The notes: generated from the sequence alone by a model not told the origin. DNA of 64,000 nucleotides from Aquimarina sp. MMG016 (GCF_018100805.1 NZ_JAGJEA010000001.1:124001-188000); one strand, 5' to 3'; shown: positions 35,961-45,846, numbered from the stretch's first letter. Program-made: numbers and translations.

Positions 35961-36998
35961 ATGAAACGTGTACTTAATCTAACCGTTTTCTCAGCGCTAC
36001 TATTATTAGTCTCAATGGTAGTTTCTTGCGAAAATGAAGAAATTTTACTAGATACATCAGTATCTAAAGTTATTAATTCCGAAGGAAAAGCCAGTTGCCC
36101 TAGCTCTCACCCATATGAAGCCTGTGGAAGATGTTGGGCTGATGCTAACCAAGCTCAATCTGGTGGTTGTGGTGATACAGGTGGTAATACTGGTGGAGGA
36201 AACGATAATGGAGGGAATCAAAATAACAATTGTCCTTCTTCTCACCCTTATTCTGCATGTGGTCAGTGTTGGGCAGATGCTAATCAGGCTCAATCCGGTG
36301 GTTGTAATGAAGATGGAAACGGCAACGGAAATGATGGCGGAGATGATAATGGCGGTGGAAACGACGGTGGAGGAACACCTTGTGGTGATTACAACTACAA
36401 CCCCAACAATTTGGCTTGTGTAACTGTTGTCGCTAACGGGAGTGGATGTATGAACAGTGATGGCCTATTTGTAAGTTCTAAAGGAGTTGTTAGTAACCCT
36501 TGTAACACAAAAGAAGCTGTTCTAGATATTGAAAGAAATTTAGGTATCAATATTGACGATCAATTTATTGCTCAATGTGGTTATCAAGGAAATGTTCCAT
36601 CTATTAACCCTACGATGACAAAAAGTGATTTCCTTATATATATGAAAGCACTATTCATAAATATTAATATTAATGGTAAAACAGGTGATGAATTTGCTAT
36701 TGAATTCACAAATTTACTTGACACTAATAATGATGGTATTTTAACAAGAAATGAAGCTAGTCAAGCTAAAGGTTCTGACCCTCGTCAAATTTTAAACCTT
36801 GAACCAATCTTTACCATCAATGGTGGACTTGCTACAGATGATGTATTAGCATATGTTGGATTATACCTAGGTGATGGTGCACTAGATAAATATGCAGGAG
36901 ACTTACCTCAGCTAGTTCAAGACAATATGGCAAACTTTACTAGAACTTGGCAACCTGGTGTAAACGCAGCATCCCAGAGATATAACTCAAATAAATAA
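35961..36998 (+). CDS. Cys-rich surface lipoprotein with an EF-hand-like loop
   Basis: A 345-residue protein with a lipobox (VVSC, Cys23). Two copies of a four-Cys module follow (46-70 and 91-115: CPSSHPYxAC then GxCWADANQAQSGGC), then a Gly/Asn/Asp-rich linker (about 116-140), and a C-terminal domain with an EF-hand-like Ca2+ loop (D254 to E265, DTNNDGILTRNE). The same four-Cys module occurs in the GH26 enzyme. I chose the ATG at 35961; the TTG at 35952 adds three residues. The shared regulatory motif and shared module point to a glycan-binding or enzyme-docking partner of the GH26 enzyme. No enzyme motif is visible. Confidence 0.75.
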   Translation: MKRVLNLTVFSALLLLVSMVVSCENEEILLDTSVSKVINSEGKASCPSSHPYEACGRCWADANQAQSGGCGDTGGNTGGGNDNGGNQNNNCPSSHPYSACGQCWADANQAQSGGCNEDGNGNGNDGGDDNGGGNDGGGTPCGDYNYNPNNLACVTVVANGSGCMNSDGLFVSSKGVVSNPCNTKEAVLDIERNLGINIDDQFIAQCGYQGNVPSINPTMTKSDFLIYMKALFINININGKTGDEFAIEFTNLLDTNNDGILTRNEASQAKGSDPRQILNLEPIFTINGGLATDDVLAYVGLYLGDGALDKYAGDLPQLVQDNMANFTRTWQPGVNAASQRYNSNK

Positions 36999-37054
36999 TA
37001 ATTTACAGTAAGTGAAGTAATTATTTATTGGGTATAATTTGCCCTGAAATTTGC

Positions 37055-37091
37055 AAAAGGGTTTGATAAACATTGTCTATCAAACCCTTTT
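37055..37091 (+). terminator. Terminator between the Cys-rich lipoprotein gene and lacI-type gene
   Basis: A 14-bp perfect stem (AAAAGGGTTTGATA / TATCAAACCCTTTT) with a 9-nt loop. It lies 57 bp after the lipoprotein stop and only 19 nt before the regulator ATG. Confidence 0.85.
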
Positions 37092-37110
37092 CTTCAAATT
37101 ATATTTTGGC

Positions 37111-38145
37111 ATGAAAAAAAAGAAAAGAATAACTTTAAAAGATATAGCTAATGAATTTGGCGTTTCTATTGCCACGGTTTCTAAAGCATTAAATGATAGT
37201 TATGAAATCAGTATTAAAACTAAAGAGAAAATTCAGAAATATGCCAAAGAACATCATTACAAACCTAATAGTATTGCTTTAAATCTACAGAATAGAAAAA
37301 CCAAAACTATTGGAGTTATTATTCCTAACATCCTGAACCATTTTTTTACTAAAGTATTTGTTGGTATAGAAAAAGTGGCTACCGAAAAAGGTTACAACCT
37401 TATTACTTGTATTTCTAACGAATCTCACGAAAAAGAAGTAAGTGCTATGGAACTTCTTAAAAATTCTGTGCTGGATGGATTTATTCTTTCTATAGCAGAA
37501 GAGACTCAAATTAAGCAAAACTTCAGTCATTTTCAGAATGCAATTAATCAAGGAATTCCTATGGTTATGTTTGATCGAGTAACAGAAGAAATTGAATGTG
37601 ATAAAGTCATCGTTAATGATAAAGAAGGAGCTTATAATGCAACTAATCATTTCATTGAAAGCGGTTGTAAAAATATAGCTATAGTTTCTACAATACATAA
37701 TTTAAGCGTTGGTAAACTACGTTTAGAAGGTTATAAGAAAGCTTTAAAAGAAGCCGATATACCTATTGACGATGCATTAATTCTAAAAGTTAATGGGTTT
37801 AATGATATAGACACATCACTAAAAATTTTATTGGGATCAAGAAAGGTAGATGCGATGTTATGTCTAGAAGAAGATTCTGCTATAAGTACATTGACTATGG
37901 TAAAATCCCAGGGATATAACGTTCCTGAAGATATTTCTATAATTGGTTTTACCAATGGTGTTTTACCAAGATATGTAACTCCTGCTATTACTACTATTAG
38001 TCAACACGGAATCTATTTAGGAGAGACAGCTACAAAAATGCTCATAGAAAGAATTGAGCAGGAAGAATCTGAAACTTCGCATACCACTAAAGTTATAAAG
38101 ACAAATCTTATAGAAAGAGAAACTACTATATCGTTACCATATTAA
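37111..38145 (+). CDS. LacI-family transcriptional regulator
   Basis: A 344-residue protein. The HTH is at the very N-terminus (ITLKDIANEFGVSIATVSKALNDSYEIS, in two parts, about 7-30), then a hinge and a periplasmic-binding-protein-like effector domain (TKTIGVIIPNILNHFFTKVFVGIE, then PMVMFDRVTEEIECDKVIVND). I chose the ATG at 37111 because the longer reading adds 20 residues that cross the terminator hairpin. LacI sites of the AAACGTTT type occur before susC and the sensor gene. The effector is likely xylose or a xylo-oligosaccharide. It converges with and overlaps the epimerase gene by four bases. Confidence 0.9.
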   Translation: MKKKKRITLKDIANEFGVSIATVSKALNDSYEISIKTKEKIQKYAKEHHYKPNSIALNLQNRKTKTIGVIIPNILNHFFTKVFVGIEKVATEKGYNLITCISNESHEKEVSAMELLKNSVLDGFILSIAEETQIKQNFSHFQNAINQGIPMVMFDRVTEEIECDKVIVNDKEGAYNATNHFIESGCKNIAIVSTIHNLSVGKLRLEGYKKALKEADIPIDDALILKVNGFNDIDTSLKILLGSRKVDAMLCLEEDSAISTLTMVKSQGYNVPEDISIIGFTNGVLPRYVTPAITTISQHGIYLGETATKMLIERIEQEESETSHTTKVIKTNLIERETTISLPY

Positions 38146-39185
38146 TCCAGGTAACAGAACTTAATTATAGTTTTATTCTCATACAATTCTCCAGCTTTTA
38201 AAAGAGCGGATGGAAAATGAGTCTGATTAGGTGCGTCAGGGTAATTCTGAGTTTCGAAACATATTGCAGGAAATCTGTTATACTCTGCACCTTTTCTATA
38301 ATTACAATCCGGAAATTTTTCTGGAGTATATATAACTATTGCTGGTTGATTAGTATGAACTTCCATCTTGATACCACTTTCCATAGAAGTAATAGCGGCT
38401 GCTTTGTTATTTTTTTCAGAATTAATAATTAGAGTATCATCTATAATTCCTGATTCACTAAGTTTAATTAGCTTTTGGGGATCTAAATAATCATACTTTG
38501 TCCCTTTAACAGGTAATATCTTTCCTGTTGGTAGTTGTTTTTCATTTACCTCAAGGTAGTCTGTACAATTTAGATGAAGAGTATGATCTGTAATTGTATT
38601 TTTGCCATTAAGGTTATAATATGTATGATTTGTAAGATTCACCACGGTATCTTCATCAGAAACTGCTTGATAAGTAATTTTTAACTCATTCGCAGTAGTC
38701 AATTGATACGTTACCTTAACCCTAAGGTTCCCAGGGTATCCTTCTTCCATATGCTCACTTAGATAGGAAAGGGAAACTAATAATTCATCCTCGTCGATAT
38801 AATCAATATCCCATACTCTTTCATCAAAACCTTTTCTACCTCCATGTAAATGTACCCCGTCTTCATGGTAAAGTGGATAATCTACATTGTTAATATTAAT
38901 CTTTTCATTAGAAATTCTACCTGCATATCTTCCTATAGAAGCTCCTAAAAACTTAGATTCCTTAGTTTTAGATTTTTCTATATAATCTTGCAACGAATCA
39001 AATCCAACTACAACATTAAGAAGATCACCATTCTTCTTAGGAATTTCTAGGCTCATAACTGTTGCAGCAAAATTGGTGATGCATAATCTTGCCCCGTTAT
39101 CATTTTTCAGATATAGTATGATTAATTCTTTTTGGTGATGAAAACCAAAGGATTTTTGTTTTACTTTTCGTTTAAATGTCTTCAA
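38142..39185 (-). CDS. Aldose 1-epimerase (galactose mutarotase family)
   Basis: A 347-residue protein of the GalM fold: GASIGRYAGRISNEKI, GVHLHGGRKGFDERVWDI, NLTNHTYYNLNG, and the C-terminal ICFETQNYPDAPNQTHFPSALLKAGE. It interconverts sugar anomers; in this operon it probably supplies alpha-xylopyranose to the isomerase. The start is TTG at 39185; no ATG lies nearby in frame. It is the last gene of the eleven-gene operon and begins 12 bp after the GH26 lipoprotein gene. Confidence 0.92.
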   Translation of the reverse strand: MKTFKRKVKQKSFGFHHQKELIILYLKNDNGARLCITNFAATVMSLEIPKKNGDLLNVVVGFDSLQDYIEKSKTKESKFLGASIGRYAGRISNEKININNVDYPLYHEDGVHLHGGRKGFDERVWDIDYIDEDELLVSLSYLSEHMEEGYPGNLRVKVTYQLTTANELKITYQAVSDEDTVVNLTNHTYYNLNGKNTITDHTLHLNCTDYLEVNEKQLPTGKILPVKGTKYDYLDPQKLIKLSESGIIDDTLIINSEKNNKAAAITSMESGIKMEVHTNQPAIVIYTPEKFPDCNYRKGAEYNRFPAICFETQNYPDAPNQTHFPSALLKAGELYENKTIIKFCYLD

Positions 39186-39196
39186 AATACTTTTCT

Positions 39197-40351
39197 TTAT
39201 TTAGCTTCTCTCCATAATTTATCATACAAATCAGGAGAAGACTTAATATATTTAGGATCTGATGTAATCTTTTTCCAGCGATCACTTATAGAATCACTTA
39301 ACTGTAATCTTGCATCAATTTTCTTAAAAGTTGGATTATCAAACCACATAGGATGTGAATCCCAATGACAATTGATATAGTGAACAGCTTTTACAACATC
39401 TTGGTTTTCATCAATAGTTTTAAAGAAAGGAATAAACCACTTTTGCCAAGCTTCCTCAGCCTGTTCAGGGTTACTTAGCTGTGTTTCTATGGTATTTCCT
39501 GTTGTTTTGGCATCCACATCAGAGATGGTTGGAGAAGCTTCAGCTATAAATACAGGTTTTCCTTTTTTACGCGCAAATTCAATCATTTTTTGGTCTTCCC
39601 AACGGTTAAAAAATGAAAAACCTAACCAATCCACATAATCATCACCAGGATACCAAGATTCTAGTTGCCCTTCCTCTGGAGACATAAACCCTGTGGATTG
39701 CCAGACAAAAGCTGTATTAGTTACTCCTTTAGCTCTAATCATATCTACCATTCTCTTGTATGCTTTTATAGTACTTTCCTGATCATAATGATTCCAGGGT
39801 TCTCCATCGAACTCATAAGCGATACGAAGAAATACAGGCCTTCTTCCTAAAGTCAGTAAAAAATCTGCTAGTTTATTGATGTATTTATCATGTGTTCCAT
39901 CAGCCACTTTTTCTTCATGATTTACAAACTGAAGCCCAATTGCCAAAGCCATATCTTTATAATCATCATCCGCCAATTGTAGACTTACATTATAATCGTT
40001 ATCACCCCAATCATGGGTTTCCCATATACCATCCAGACCTTCTTGAATTCTTCCAAAGGAATCTTCTCCCGGATTTATATTAGTATATGTAGTCCAACCA
40101 GCAGGTCTATCAAAATGATCTAAATACCCATCATTATATTTCTCTAATCCACCAACAGCCTCAAGCTCCTGACCTACAAAAAGTATCACTTTTCCTTCTT
40201 CAGGTTCAAACTTGGCTAGTTTTCTTTTTGGTGTTTCTACTTCTTCTTTTTTAATTTCTTGAACAGAAGTGATTTTTGGTGTTACTTTATTTTTACAACC
40301 TAAAACACTTAGAAATGTCAATCCTAAGATTATCTTTTTATACATAATCAT
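39197..40351 (-). CDS. GH26 lipoprotein, probable beta-1,3-xylanase or xylo-oligosaccharidase
   Basis: A 384-residue single-domain enzyme with a lipobox (SVLGC, Cys19). The catalytic domain (about 47-345) parallels the two domains of the big GH26 protein: VILFVGQELEAVGGLEKYNDGY, RPAGWTTYTN, acid/base E180 (RIAYEFDG), WYPGDDYVDWLGFSFF, and nucleophile E271 (FIAEASP). As a lipoprotein it probably sits on the outer surface or in the periplasm and shortens imported oligosaccharides. It has no CBM. It lies 9 bp after the GH43 gene. There is a second ATG two codons later. Confidence 0.85.
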   Translation of the reverse strand: MIMYKKIILGLTFLSVLGCKNKVTPKITSVQEIKKEEVETPKRKLAKFEPEEGKVILFVGQELEAVGGLEKYNDGYLDHFDRPAGWTTYTNINPGEDSFGRIQEGLDGIWETHDWGDNDYNVSLQLADDDYKDMALAIGLQFVNHEEKVADGTHDKYINKLADFLLTLGRRPVFLRIAYEFDGEPWNHYDQESTIKAYKRMVDMIRAKGVTNTAFVWQSTGFMSPEEGQLESWYPGDDYVDWLGFSFFNRWEDQKMIEFARKKGKPVFIAEASPTISDVDAKTTGNTIETQLSNPEQAEEAWQKWFIPFFKTIDENQDVVKAVHYINCHWDSHPMWFDNPTFKKIDARLQLSDSISDRWKKITSDPKYIKSSPDLYDKLWREAK

Positions 40352-40360
40352 CTATCTTTT

Positions 40361-41959
40361 TTAGTCTATCTCCTTATATTCAAACCAATCAAAATCTGCA
40401 TGTTTTCTGTTATATGCCAAATCCTGACAACACATTCCTACAAACATTCCTGTAAATGCTGGCCTATATCGCTCATCACGATCTCTCACATAATCATCTG
40501 ATAAAATACTAGCATCTAGCATTTCTCCTATCGTATAGAATTTATCTCCTCTATCAACACTATAATAGAACTGTAATATATTTTGATCTAAAATTCCTTT
40601 CAAAACAATACTATCTTGACCTGTTATATCAACTTCCTGAACCTGTTCGGACATCTCAAAATAGTCTGATGAAATGATTCTCAATAACTTTGTTGTTCCT
40701 TTGTAATTAGAGGTTACATGTAGATAATGATAATGACCTGTATTGTAATAAAATACCAATCCTGCCATTTCGAGAATATCTTTTGGATCAAACTCAATTG
40801 AAGTTGATGCTTCAACCTTAAAATGTTGCACTCGCCTGGCAACTAAAGCTTGTTTATGTGTGGAACTAAGACTCTCTTTTCCTTTAAGCCTAAGAAATCC
40901 TTTTCTTTCTTTTAGACTTATCCAGCTTTCTTCTTTAGGAATCCGTAAAGACTGAAAATCCAAGCTTAACGCTTCTGCATCAAAATCATTTCGCTCATCA
41001 GGTTTTTTAAATGTAAAATCCTCTACGTCTAATCCTGGAACTTCTAACCGTGGTAACTTTGATCCACTTTTAAGGTACGGCCAACCATTGGCTTTCCATT
41101 CTATTTCTTCAATAGCGGTTTCCCTGCCTAGAATACATCTTCCTCGCTCTGTTAGAGGCCTACCCACTAAAAACACAAAATACCATTGTCCATCCGATGT
41201 TTCTACGAAATCTCCATGCCCTGATTTCTGAAGTCCGTGTGATGGAGCATCAGAACAACTAATAATAGAGGTATCAGGGTGTAACTCGTATGGTCCTAAT
41301 AAGGACTTTGATCTGGCTATGGACTCTGCATGACCATATTCTGTACCGCCTTCAGCAAGTAATAAATAATAATAATCGTCTCTTTTAAAAATATGCGGCC
41401 CTTCAGTACAACCTAATGATGTCCCCGAATGTAAATAGTGTACTTCTCCTACTAACTGCTTTCGATCAACATCATACTCTTGTAATTCGATGCCTCCAAA
41501 GAATTTACCTTTTCGGTGGTCAACAAGCATATTCAAAAAGTACTTTTTCCCATCACTATCATGAAACATAGACCCATCAAATCCCCTGGAACTTAAATAA
41601 ATCGGTTCTGACCATTCTCCGGTAATATCATCTGATGTCACCAGATAATTGGGTGTGTCTTTCCATACTCCATCAAAAGACCTGACATTAGAATATACCA
41701 AGTAAAAGGTTCCATTATCATAAGATAAGCACGGTGCCCAGACTCCGCAAGAATCCGGATTACCTTTCATATCTAGCTGAGATAATCGATTAAGAGGTTG
41801 AGCAATAACCTTCCAGTTCTTGAGGTCTCTTGAGTGATGTATTTGCACTCCTGGAAACCACTCAAACGTAGAAGTAGCAATATAATAGTCTTCTCCAACC
41901 CTAATAATCGATGGATCAGGGTTAAAACCTTTTAATATTGGGTTCTGAATCATACTCAT
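40361..41959 (-). CDS. GH43 beta-xylosidase-like protein
   Basis: A 532-residue protein with the five-blade propeller of GH43. The base D15 is in GFNPDPSII; the general acid E is in CTEGPHIFK; the third acidic residue is in FDGSMFHDSDGKKYFLN. A C-terminal lectin-like domain (about 330-532: SLDFQSLRIPKEESW onward) is the GH43_C2 type of xylosidases. No signal peptide is seen, so it is probably cytoplasmic and releases xylose from imported oligosaccharides. Its ATG overlaps the transporter stop (ATGA), so I rejected a longer reading with 57 extra residues. Confidence 0.92.
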   Translation of the reverse strand: MSMIQNPILKGFNPDPSIIRVGEDYYIATSTFEWFPGVQIHHSRDLKNWKVIAQPLNRLSQLDMKGNPDSCGVWAPCLSYDNGTFYLVYSNVRSFDGVWKDTPNYLVTSDDITGEWSEPIYLSSRGFDGSMFHDSDGKKYFLNMLVDHRKGKFFGGIELQEYDVDRKQLVGEVHYLHSGTSLGCTEGPHIFKRDDYYYLLLAEGGTEYGHAESIARSKSLLGPYELHPDTSIISCSDAPSHGLQKSGHGDFVETSDGQWYFVFLVGRPLTERGRCILGRETAIEEIEWKANGWPYLKSGSKLPRLEVPGLDVEDFTFKKPDERNDFDAEALSLDFQSLRIPKEESWISLKERKGFLRLKGKESLSSTHKQALVARRVQHFKVEASTSIEFDPKDILEMAGLVFYYNTGHYHYLHVTSNYKGTTKLLRIISSDYFEMSEQVQEVDITGQDSIVLKGILDQNILQFYYSVDRGDKFYTIGEMLDASILSDDYVRDRDERYRPAFTGMFVGMCCQDLAYNRKHADFDWFEYKEID

Positions 41960-43497
41960 TCGCTTGTAATGACATCTTTTTCTAACTGTTCTAATGATTT
42001 TCCTTTGGTTTCCGGTAATACTTTTAGTAACACAAAGAAACCTACCAGTGCAATTGCTCCAAATATGAAGAAACTCATAGCATTCCCTAAATTCGATAAC
42101 TCCCAAGGAAATACCTGCTGTACAAACCAACTCGCAAGCCCATTTATAAAGCCTATTACTCCAATGGCCAACCCTTTATATTTATTAGGATATAACTCTG
42201 ACAACATTACCCACATTACAGGCCCTAATGAAAATGCAAAACATGCTATGAATCCTAAAATACCAATCAGCACTAATGTAGCATTCATTGAAGTAGCAGC
42301 TTCCAAAATGGCACCTTCATTTTTAGCATACGTCTGCGCTCCAAGAGCGGATTTCATATCATTTTTAAAATCCAGATCATTGTCATAAATCTTTCCTGAA
42401 AGTGTTTCTAACTTTGTTTTATCTGCAATTTCAAATTGTACAATTTCTTCTGAAGTTAATTCATAAGTTGCCTGATTAAATCCGTAGGCACATAGCAATA
42501 GGCTAACTGCAATACCTGCCATACCTATCAACATTAGTGGTCTCCTTCCTATTTTATCAATTAAAAAGATTGCTACTATGGTAAAAAGAACTGTCGTCAA
42601 ACTTAACAATACTCCTGAAGCAAATGAGGCATCAGTTCCAATTCCTGTTTGCTTAAATATAGAAGTGGCATAAAAATATATAGCGTTGATTCCTGTTACC
42701 TGTTGCAAAACACCTATTACTAATCCTACAATAGCTATAAAACGTAAAGCCGGTTTCAGAAATTCTTTTAGTGTAACTTTTGGTTTATTCTTTTGTTCTT
42801 CATTAAAACTTTTAATTGAACTTATTTCGATCTCTGCTCTGGCTTTGCCATGTAAACCAATGAGTACTTTTTCTGCTTCTGAGGTTTTTCCCTTTAAATA
42901 CAACCACCTGGGACCCTTTGGAACAAAAAACATAAGTATAAAATAAAGAATAGCCGGAATTAACTCAACACCCAGCATCCATCTCCAAACATTTTCATCA
43001 TTTAGGAACGTGCTTTCTCCCGAAGAATTAGCGCTATTAAAATAATAGTTACTTAAAAAAGCGGCAAAAAACCCAAGTACAATGTTTAATTGCTGTATAG
43101 AAACTAGCTTTCCTCTGTTTTCGGCTGTAGAAATTTCTGCGATATATAAAGGTGCCAAAATAAGAGCCGCACCAAAGGCCAATCCGCCTATCATTCGGGC
43201 TATATATAACATTTCATAGGATGAAGCGTATGCCGATAAAACTGCTGATAAAGCATATAAAAAGGCAACAACTATCAGTATTCGTTTCCTACCCACATAA
43301 TCACTTAATGAACCAGCAAATATCATAGCAAACATTGCCATAAAAGAAGGCGAGCTTACTGCCCAGCCCACCTGCATATCATCAAGGTTAAACTCTGGAC
43401 CTGCATAAGACATCACTCCAGAAATAATACCTGCATCAAAGCCAAATAAAAAACCGCCTAAGGAAACTACAAATGCTACAAATACTGATTTTCTCAT
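41956..43497 (-). CDS. MFS sugar:proton symporter (XylE-like)
   Basis: A 513-residue sugar porter with 12 predicted membrane segments. Family motifs are FVVSLGGFLFGFDAGIISG at the first helix, DYVGRKR, RMIGGLAFGAALILAPLYIAEI (in two parts), KGPRWLYLKGK, DKIGRRP, and PETKGKSLEQLE at the end. A long hydrophilic loop (about 355-405) is common in Bacteroidota forms. It presumably imports xylose or xylobiose. The ATGA overlap with the GH43 gene shows translational coupling. Confidence 0.93.
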   Translation of the reverse strand: MRKSVFVAFVVSLGGFLFGFDAGIISGVMSYAGPEFNLDDMQVGWAVSSPSFMAMFAMIFAGSLSDYVGRKRILIVVAFLYALSAVLSAYASSYEMLYIARMIGGLAFGAALILAPLYIAEISTAENRGKLVSIQQLNIVLGFFAAFLSNYYFNSANSSGESTFLNDENVWRWMLGVELIPAILYFILMFFVPKGPRWLYLKGKTSEAEKVLIGLHGKARAEIEISSIKSFNEEQKNKPKVTLKEFLKPALRFIAIVGLVIGVLQQVTGINAIYFYATSIFKQTGIGTDASFASGVLLSLTTVLFTIVAIFLIDKIGRRPLMLIGMAGIAVSLLLCAYGFNQATYELTSEEIVQFEIADKTKLETLSGKIYDNDLDFKNDMKSALGAQTYAKNEGAILEAATSMNATLVLIGILGFIACFAFSLGPVMWVMLSELYPNKYKGLAIGVIGFINGLASWFVQQVFPWELSNLGNAMSFFIFGAIALVGFFVLLKVLPETKGKSLEQLEKDVITSE

Positions 43498-43510
43498 ATA
43501 CTAATCTAAA

Positions 43511-44500
43511 TTATATTCTATTTTCCTTCGGAAATTTTAATCCTGTTTGATTTCTAACCTCATCCACAATTTTAATTAGATCAAGGCTGTTTTGGTGTGA
43601 CCAAATTTCGCTTTCTGTTTTTTGATCTCTAATGCATTGATGACATTCTTCAATTTCATATGTAAATCCTTTTCCTTTAGTAGGAAATTGATAATCTACT
43701 TTATGATTATTTTTAATAACTGAATAGGATTGTGTTTCATGCCAAATGGAATTCAGACAAATTCTTCCTTCGGTTCCACTGATCGTGGCTACCATATTAG
43801 ATGAAGATACAAAGCTGCTATGTAAAACTGCCTGAGCATTTTGATACTGTAAAATCATGGAGGTTTGTTTATCCGCTCCTGATTCATAAAAATTAGCAGA
43901 AGCTAGCACTTTATCAGGTGATCCTAAAATAACATAGGCCAAAAATAATGGATATACCCCCATATCTAAAAGTGAACCCCCTCCGGTTTTTATGTCTATT
44001 ATTCTTCCTTGAGGAGTGCCTACATTAAAAGCAAAATCAGCATTAATATATTTAACCTCTCCTATTTCCCGATTGTTAATCTTTAGCAGGGTCTGCCGTA
44101 CAGACGGATTAAAACGTGTCCAACAGGCTTCCATAAAAAACTTGTTATTTGCTCTGGAAGCCTCTACCATTCGTATGGCTTCTTTATAGTTAAGTGCTAT
44201 TGGTTTTTCACACAGTACATGTTTTCCGTGTTCCAAACACCTTATGGTCAAATCTGCATGAGAATCGTGTGGAGTAGCAATATATATAATATCAATATCT
44301 GTATCCGCCATTAACTCATCATATGATCCGTAAGCTTTTGAAGCTTCATATTGCTTTGCAAAGTTTTGGGATTTTTCTAAAGTTCTGGAACCCACTGCTA
44401 GCAATTTGGAATCAGAAACCAATGCAAGATCTTTTGCAAACTGATGTGCAATGTTGCCTAAACCAATGATCCCCCAATGTATTTTTCTTAATTCCTTCAT
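43511..44500 (-). CDS. Gfo/Idh/MocA family NAD(P)-dependent oxidoreductase
   Basis: A 329-residue protein. The Rossmann motif is HWGIIGLGNIAHQFAKDL (about 8-25), followed by IATPHDSHADLTIRCLEHGKHVLCEKPIALN (in two parts) with the conserved EKP lysine, and the C-terminal domain with GGGSLLDMGVYPLF. Relatives include dihydrodiol/xylose dehydrogenases, so it may oxidise a pentose or act on a modified sugar. The substrate cannot be read from sequence. It is 8 bp after the GH-A gene. Confidence 0.9.
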   Translation of the reverse strand: MKELRKIHWGIIGLGNIAHQFAKDLALVSDSKLLAVGSRTLEKSQNFAKQYEASKAYGSYDELMADTDIDIIYIATPHDSHADLTIRCLEHGKHVLCEKPIALNYKEAIRMVEASRANNKFFMEACWTRFNPSVRQTLLKINNREIGEVKYINADFAFNVGTPQGRIIDIKTGGGSLLDMGVYPLFLAYVILGSPDKVLASANFYESGADKQTSMILQYQNAQAVLHSSFVSSSNMVATISGTEGRICLNSIWHETQSYSVIKNNHKVDYQFPTKGKGFTYEIEECHQCIRDQKTESEIWSHQNSLDLIKIVDEVRNQTGLKFPKENRI

Positions 44501-44508
44501 TAACCTAA

Positions 44509-45846
44509 TTAATTTTTAACCAAAAATGGAATATTTCCTCCTCCTGCTTTGCCTTTATTATCATATATGTATACAAAAATTCGGTATTCTCCCTCTGAGG
44601 GAGTTACAAACGTAAAACCTCCTTTTTGCTTATCTAAAACCTCTACAGTAACCGATGGAGGCTCTATTTCCATTTCTCCCCCTTGACTTCTAGTGATTAC
44701 TTCTTTAGAAATTACCCATTTATACACCAATGTATCATTATCCGGTTCTGAAGCAAAAACTTGTGCTGTATACTTTTGGTTTGGCATTAAGGATACATTC
44801 TCGATTGCTTTTTTACCATCCAGCAATAAAGAATCTACTCTAGGGGCCCGGTTTTCGGGATGCTTTCCAGTCCATAGTTTGGTTAGGTTGTCTATGGTTT
44901 CTGTTTTACTTCCGTCTTTATGAAACATCCCGTACCAGGTTGGTGTACGTTCTTGTTTTTGACCCCACTCGAAGGCAAAACCTCCTAGACATTTCCCCGA
45001 CTTATTATTTAAAAGACCTTTTTGTATTCGATGTAAAATACCATCAGCCTTGGGCCCACTAACTTCTTCAATTTCTCTATTCCAAGATGTTTTTGGCATT
45101 TCCCAAAATCCCCTGGGTCCAAATTCGGTAACCATATATGGTTTTTGAATGCCTGTATTATTCATACGCTCCTCCACATTTTCTAAATCACCATAAACCT
45201 GAACTGATACTATATCCATCTGCGGACAACGCTCTAAAGCTGATTTTAGATGTTCATCGATCACTCCTGCAAATGTTAATGTTACCGGATGATTTGGATC
45301 TTCCTGATGTATATAATCCACAATATCTGCCATCGCATCATATACCTTAGGGTTCACAAGCTTTAATGATCCGTCTTCATTGAACAACAAATTCAACTCA
45401 TTACCAACTACCCAACACAATACATTAGGATGATTCTTATATTTTTTAATGATTTTTTTTACTTTTTCGAATTGTTGAGCAACAGCTTCAGTATCATTGT
45501 AGTCAAAACCATATAATTCTTTTCCGATACTGATGCCCATAGCTACCATGAAATTATATTTTTTGGCCGCAGTTAGCTCTTCCTCAGCATTTTTTACAGT
45601 CCAAGTTCTAAAAGCATTTCCACCTGCATGATGCAAGGCTTCAAAATCATGACCATCAGCATAATTAATACCTACTCCTTTTAATTCTAATTTTTTATCA
45701 TTTACATAAAAATTATACTGACCATCGATTTCTTTAACCGCTACTTTAGAAGGTGTATTAATGACAATATCCTTTCTTTTCTGAGCTTTAACACAAGAAA
45801 TAGAAAATATGCAAACAGTTATTAAGGAAATAAAATATCTAAACAT
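44509..45846 (-). CDS. Secreted GH-A clan glycoside hydrolase (GH2/GH5-like barrel)
   Basis: A 445-residue protein with a signal peptide or lipoprotein signal (FSISC at Cys18, or cleavage after KAQ). A TIM-barrel follows (about 45-330) with general acid E150 (WVVGNELN) and nucleophile E241 (MVTEFGP), the usual pair of clan GH-A. A C-terminal beta-sandwich (about 335-445) is of Ig/PKD-like form. I cannot name the family with certainty. It fits a debranching or exo-acting role in the xylan system. It begins one base after the dioxygenase stop. Confidence 0.8.
   Translation of the reverse strand: MFRYFISLITVCIFSISCVKAQKRKDIVINTPSKVAVKEIDGQYNFYVNDKKLELKGVGINYADGHDFEALHHAGGNAFRTWTVKNAEEELTAAKKYNFMVAMGISIGKELYGFDYNDTEAVAQQFEKVKKIIKKYKNHPNVLCWVVGNELNLLFNEDGSLKLVNPKVYDAMADIVDYIHQEDPNHPVTLTFAGVIDEHLKSALERCPQMDIVSVQVYGDLENVEERMNNTGIQKPYMVTEFGPRGFWEMPKTSWNREIEEVSGPKADGILHRIQKGLLNNKSGKCLGGFAFEWGQKQERTPTWYGMFHKDGSKTETIDNLTKLWTGKHPENRAPRVDSLLLDGKKAIENVSLMPNQKYTAQVFASEPDNDTLVYKWVISKEVITRSQGGEMEIEPPSVTVEVLDKQKGGFTFVTPSEGEYRIFVYIYDNKGKAGGGNIPFLVKN

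Noticed and set aside
41960..42130. Longer reading of the GH43 gene with 57 extra N-terminal residues
   Set aside because: The extra part lies wholly inside the transporter gene in another frame; the ATGA overlap start at 41959 is normal for coupled genes.
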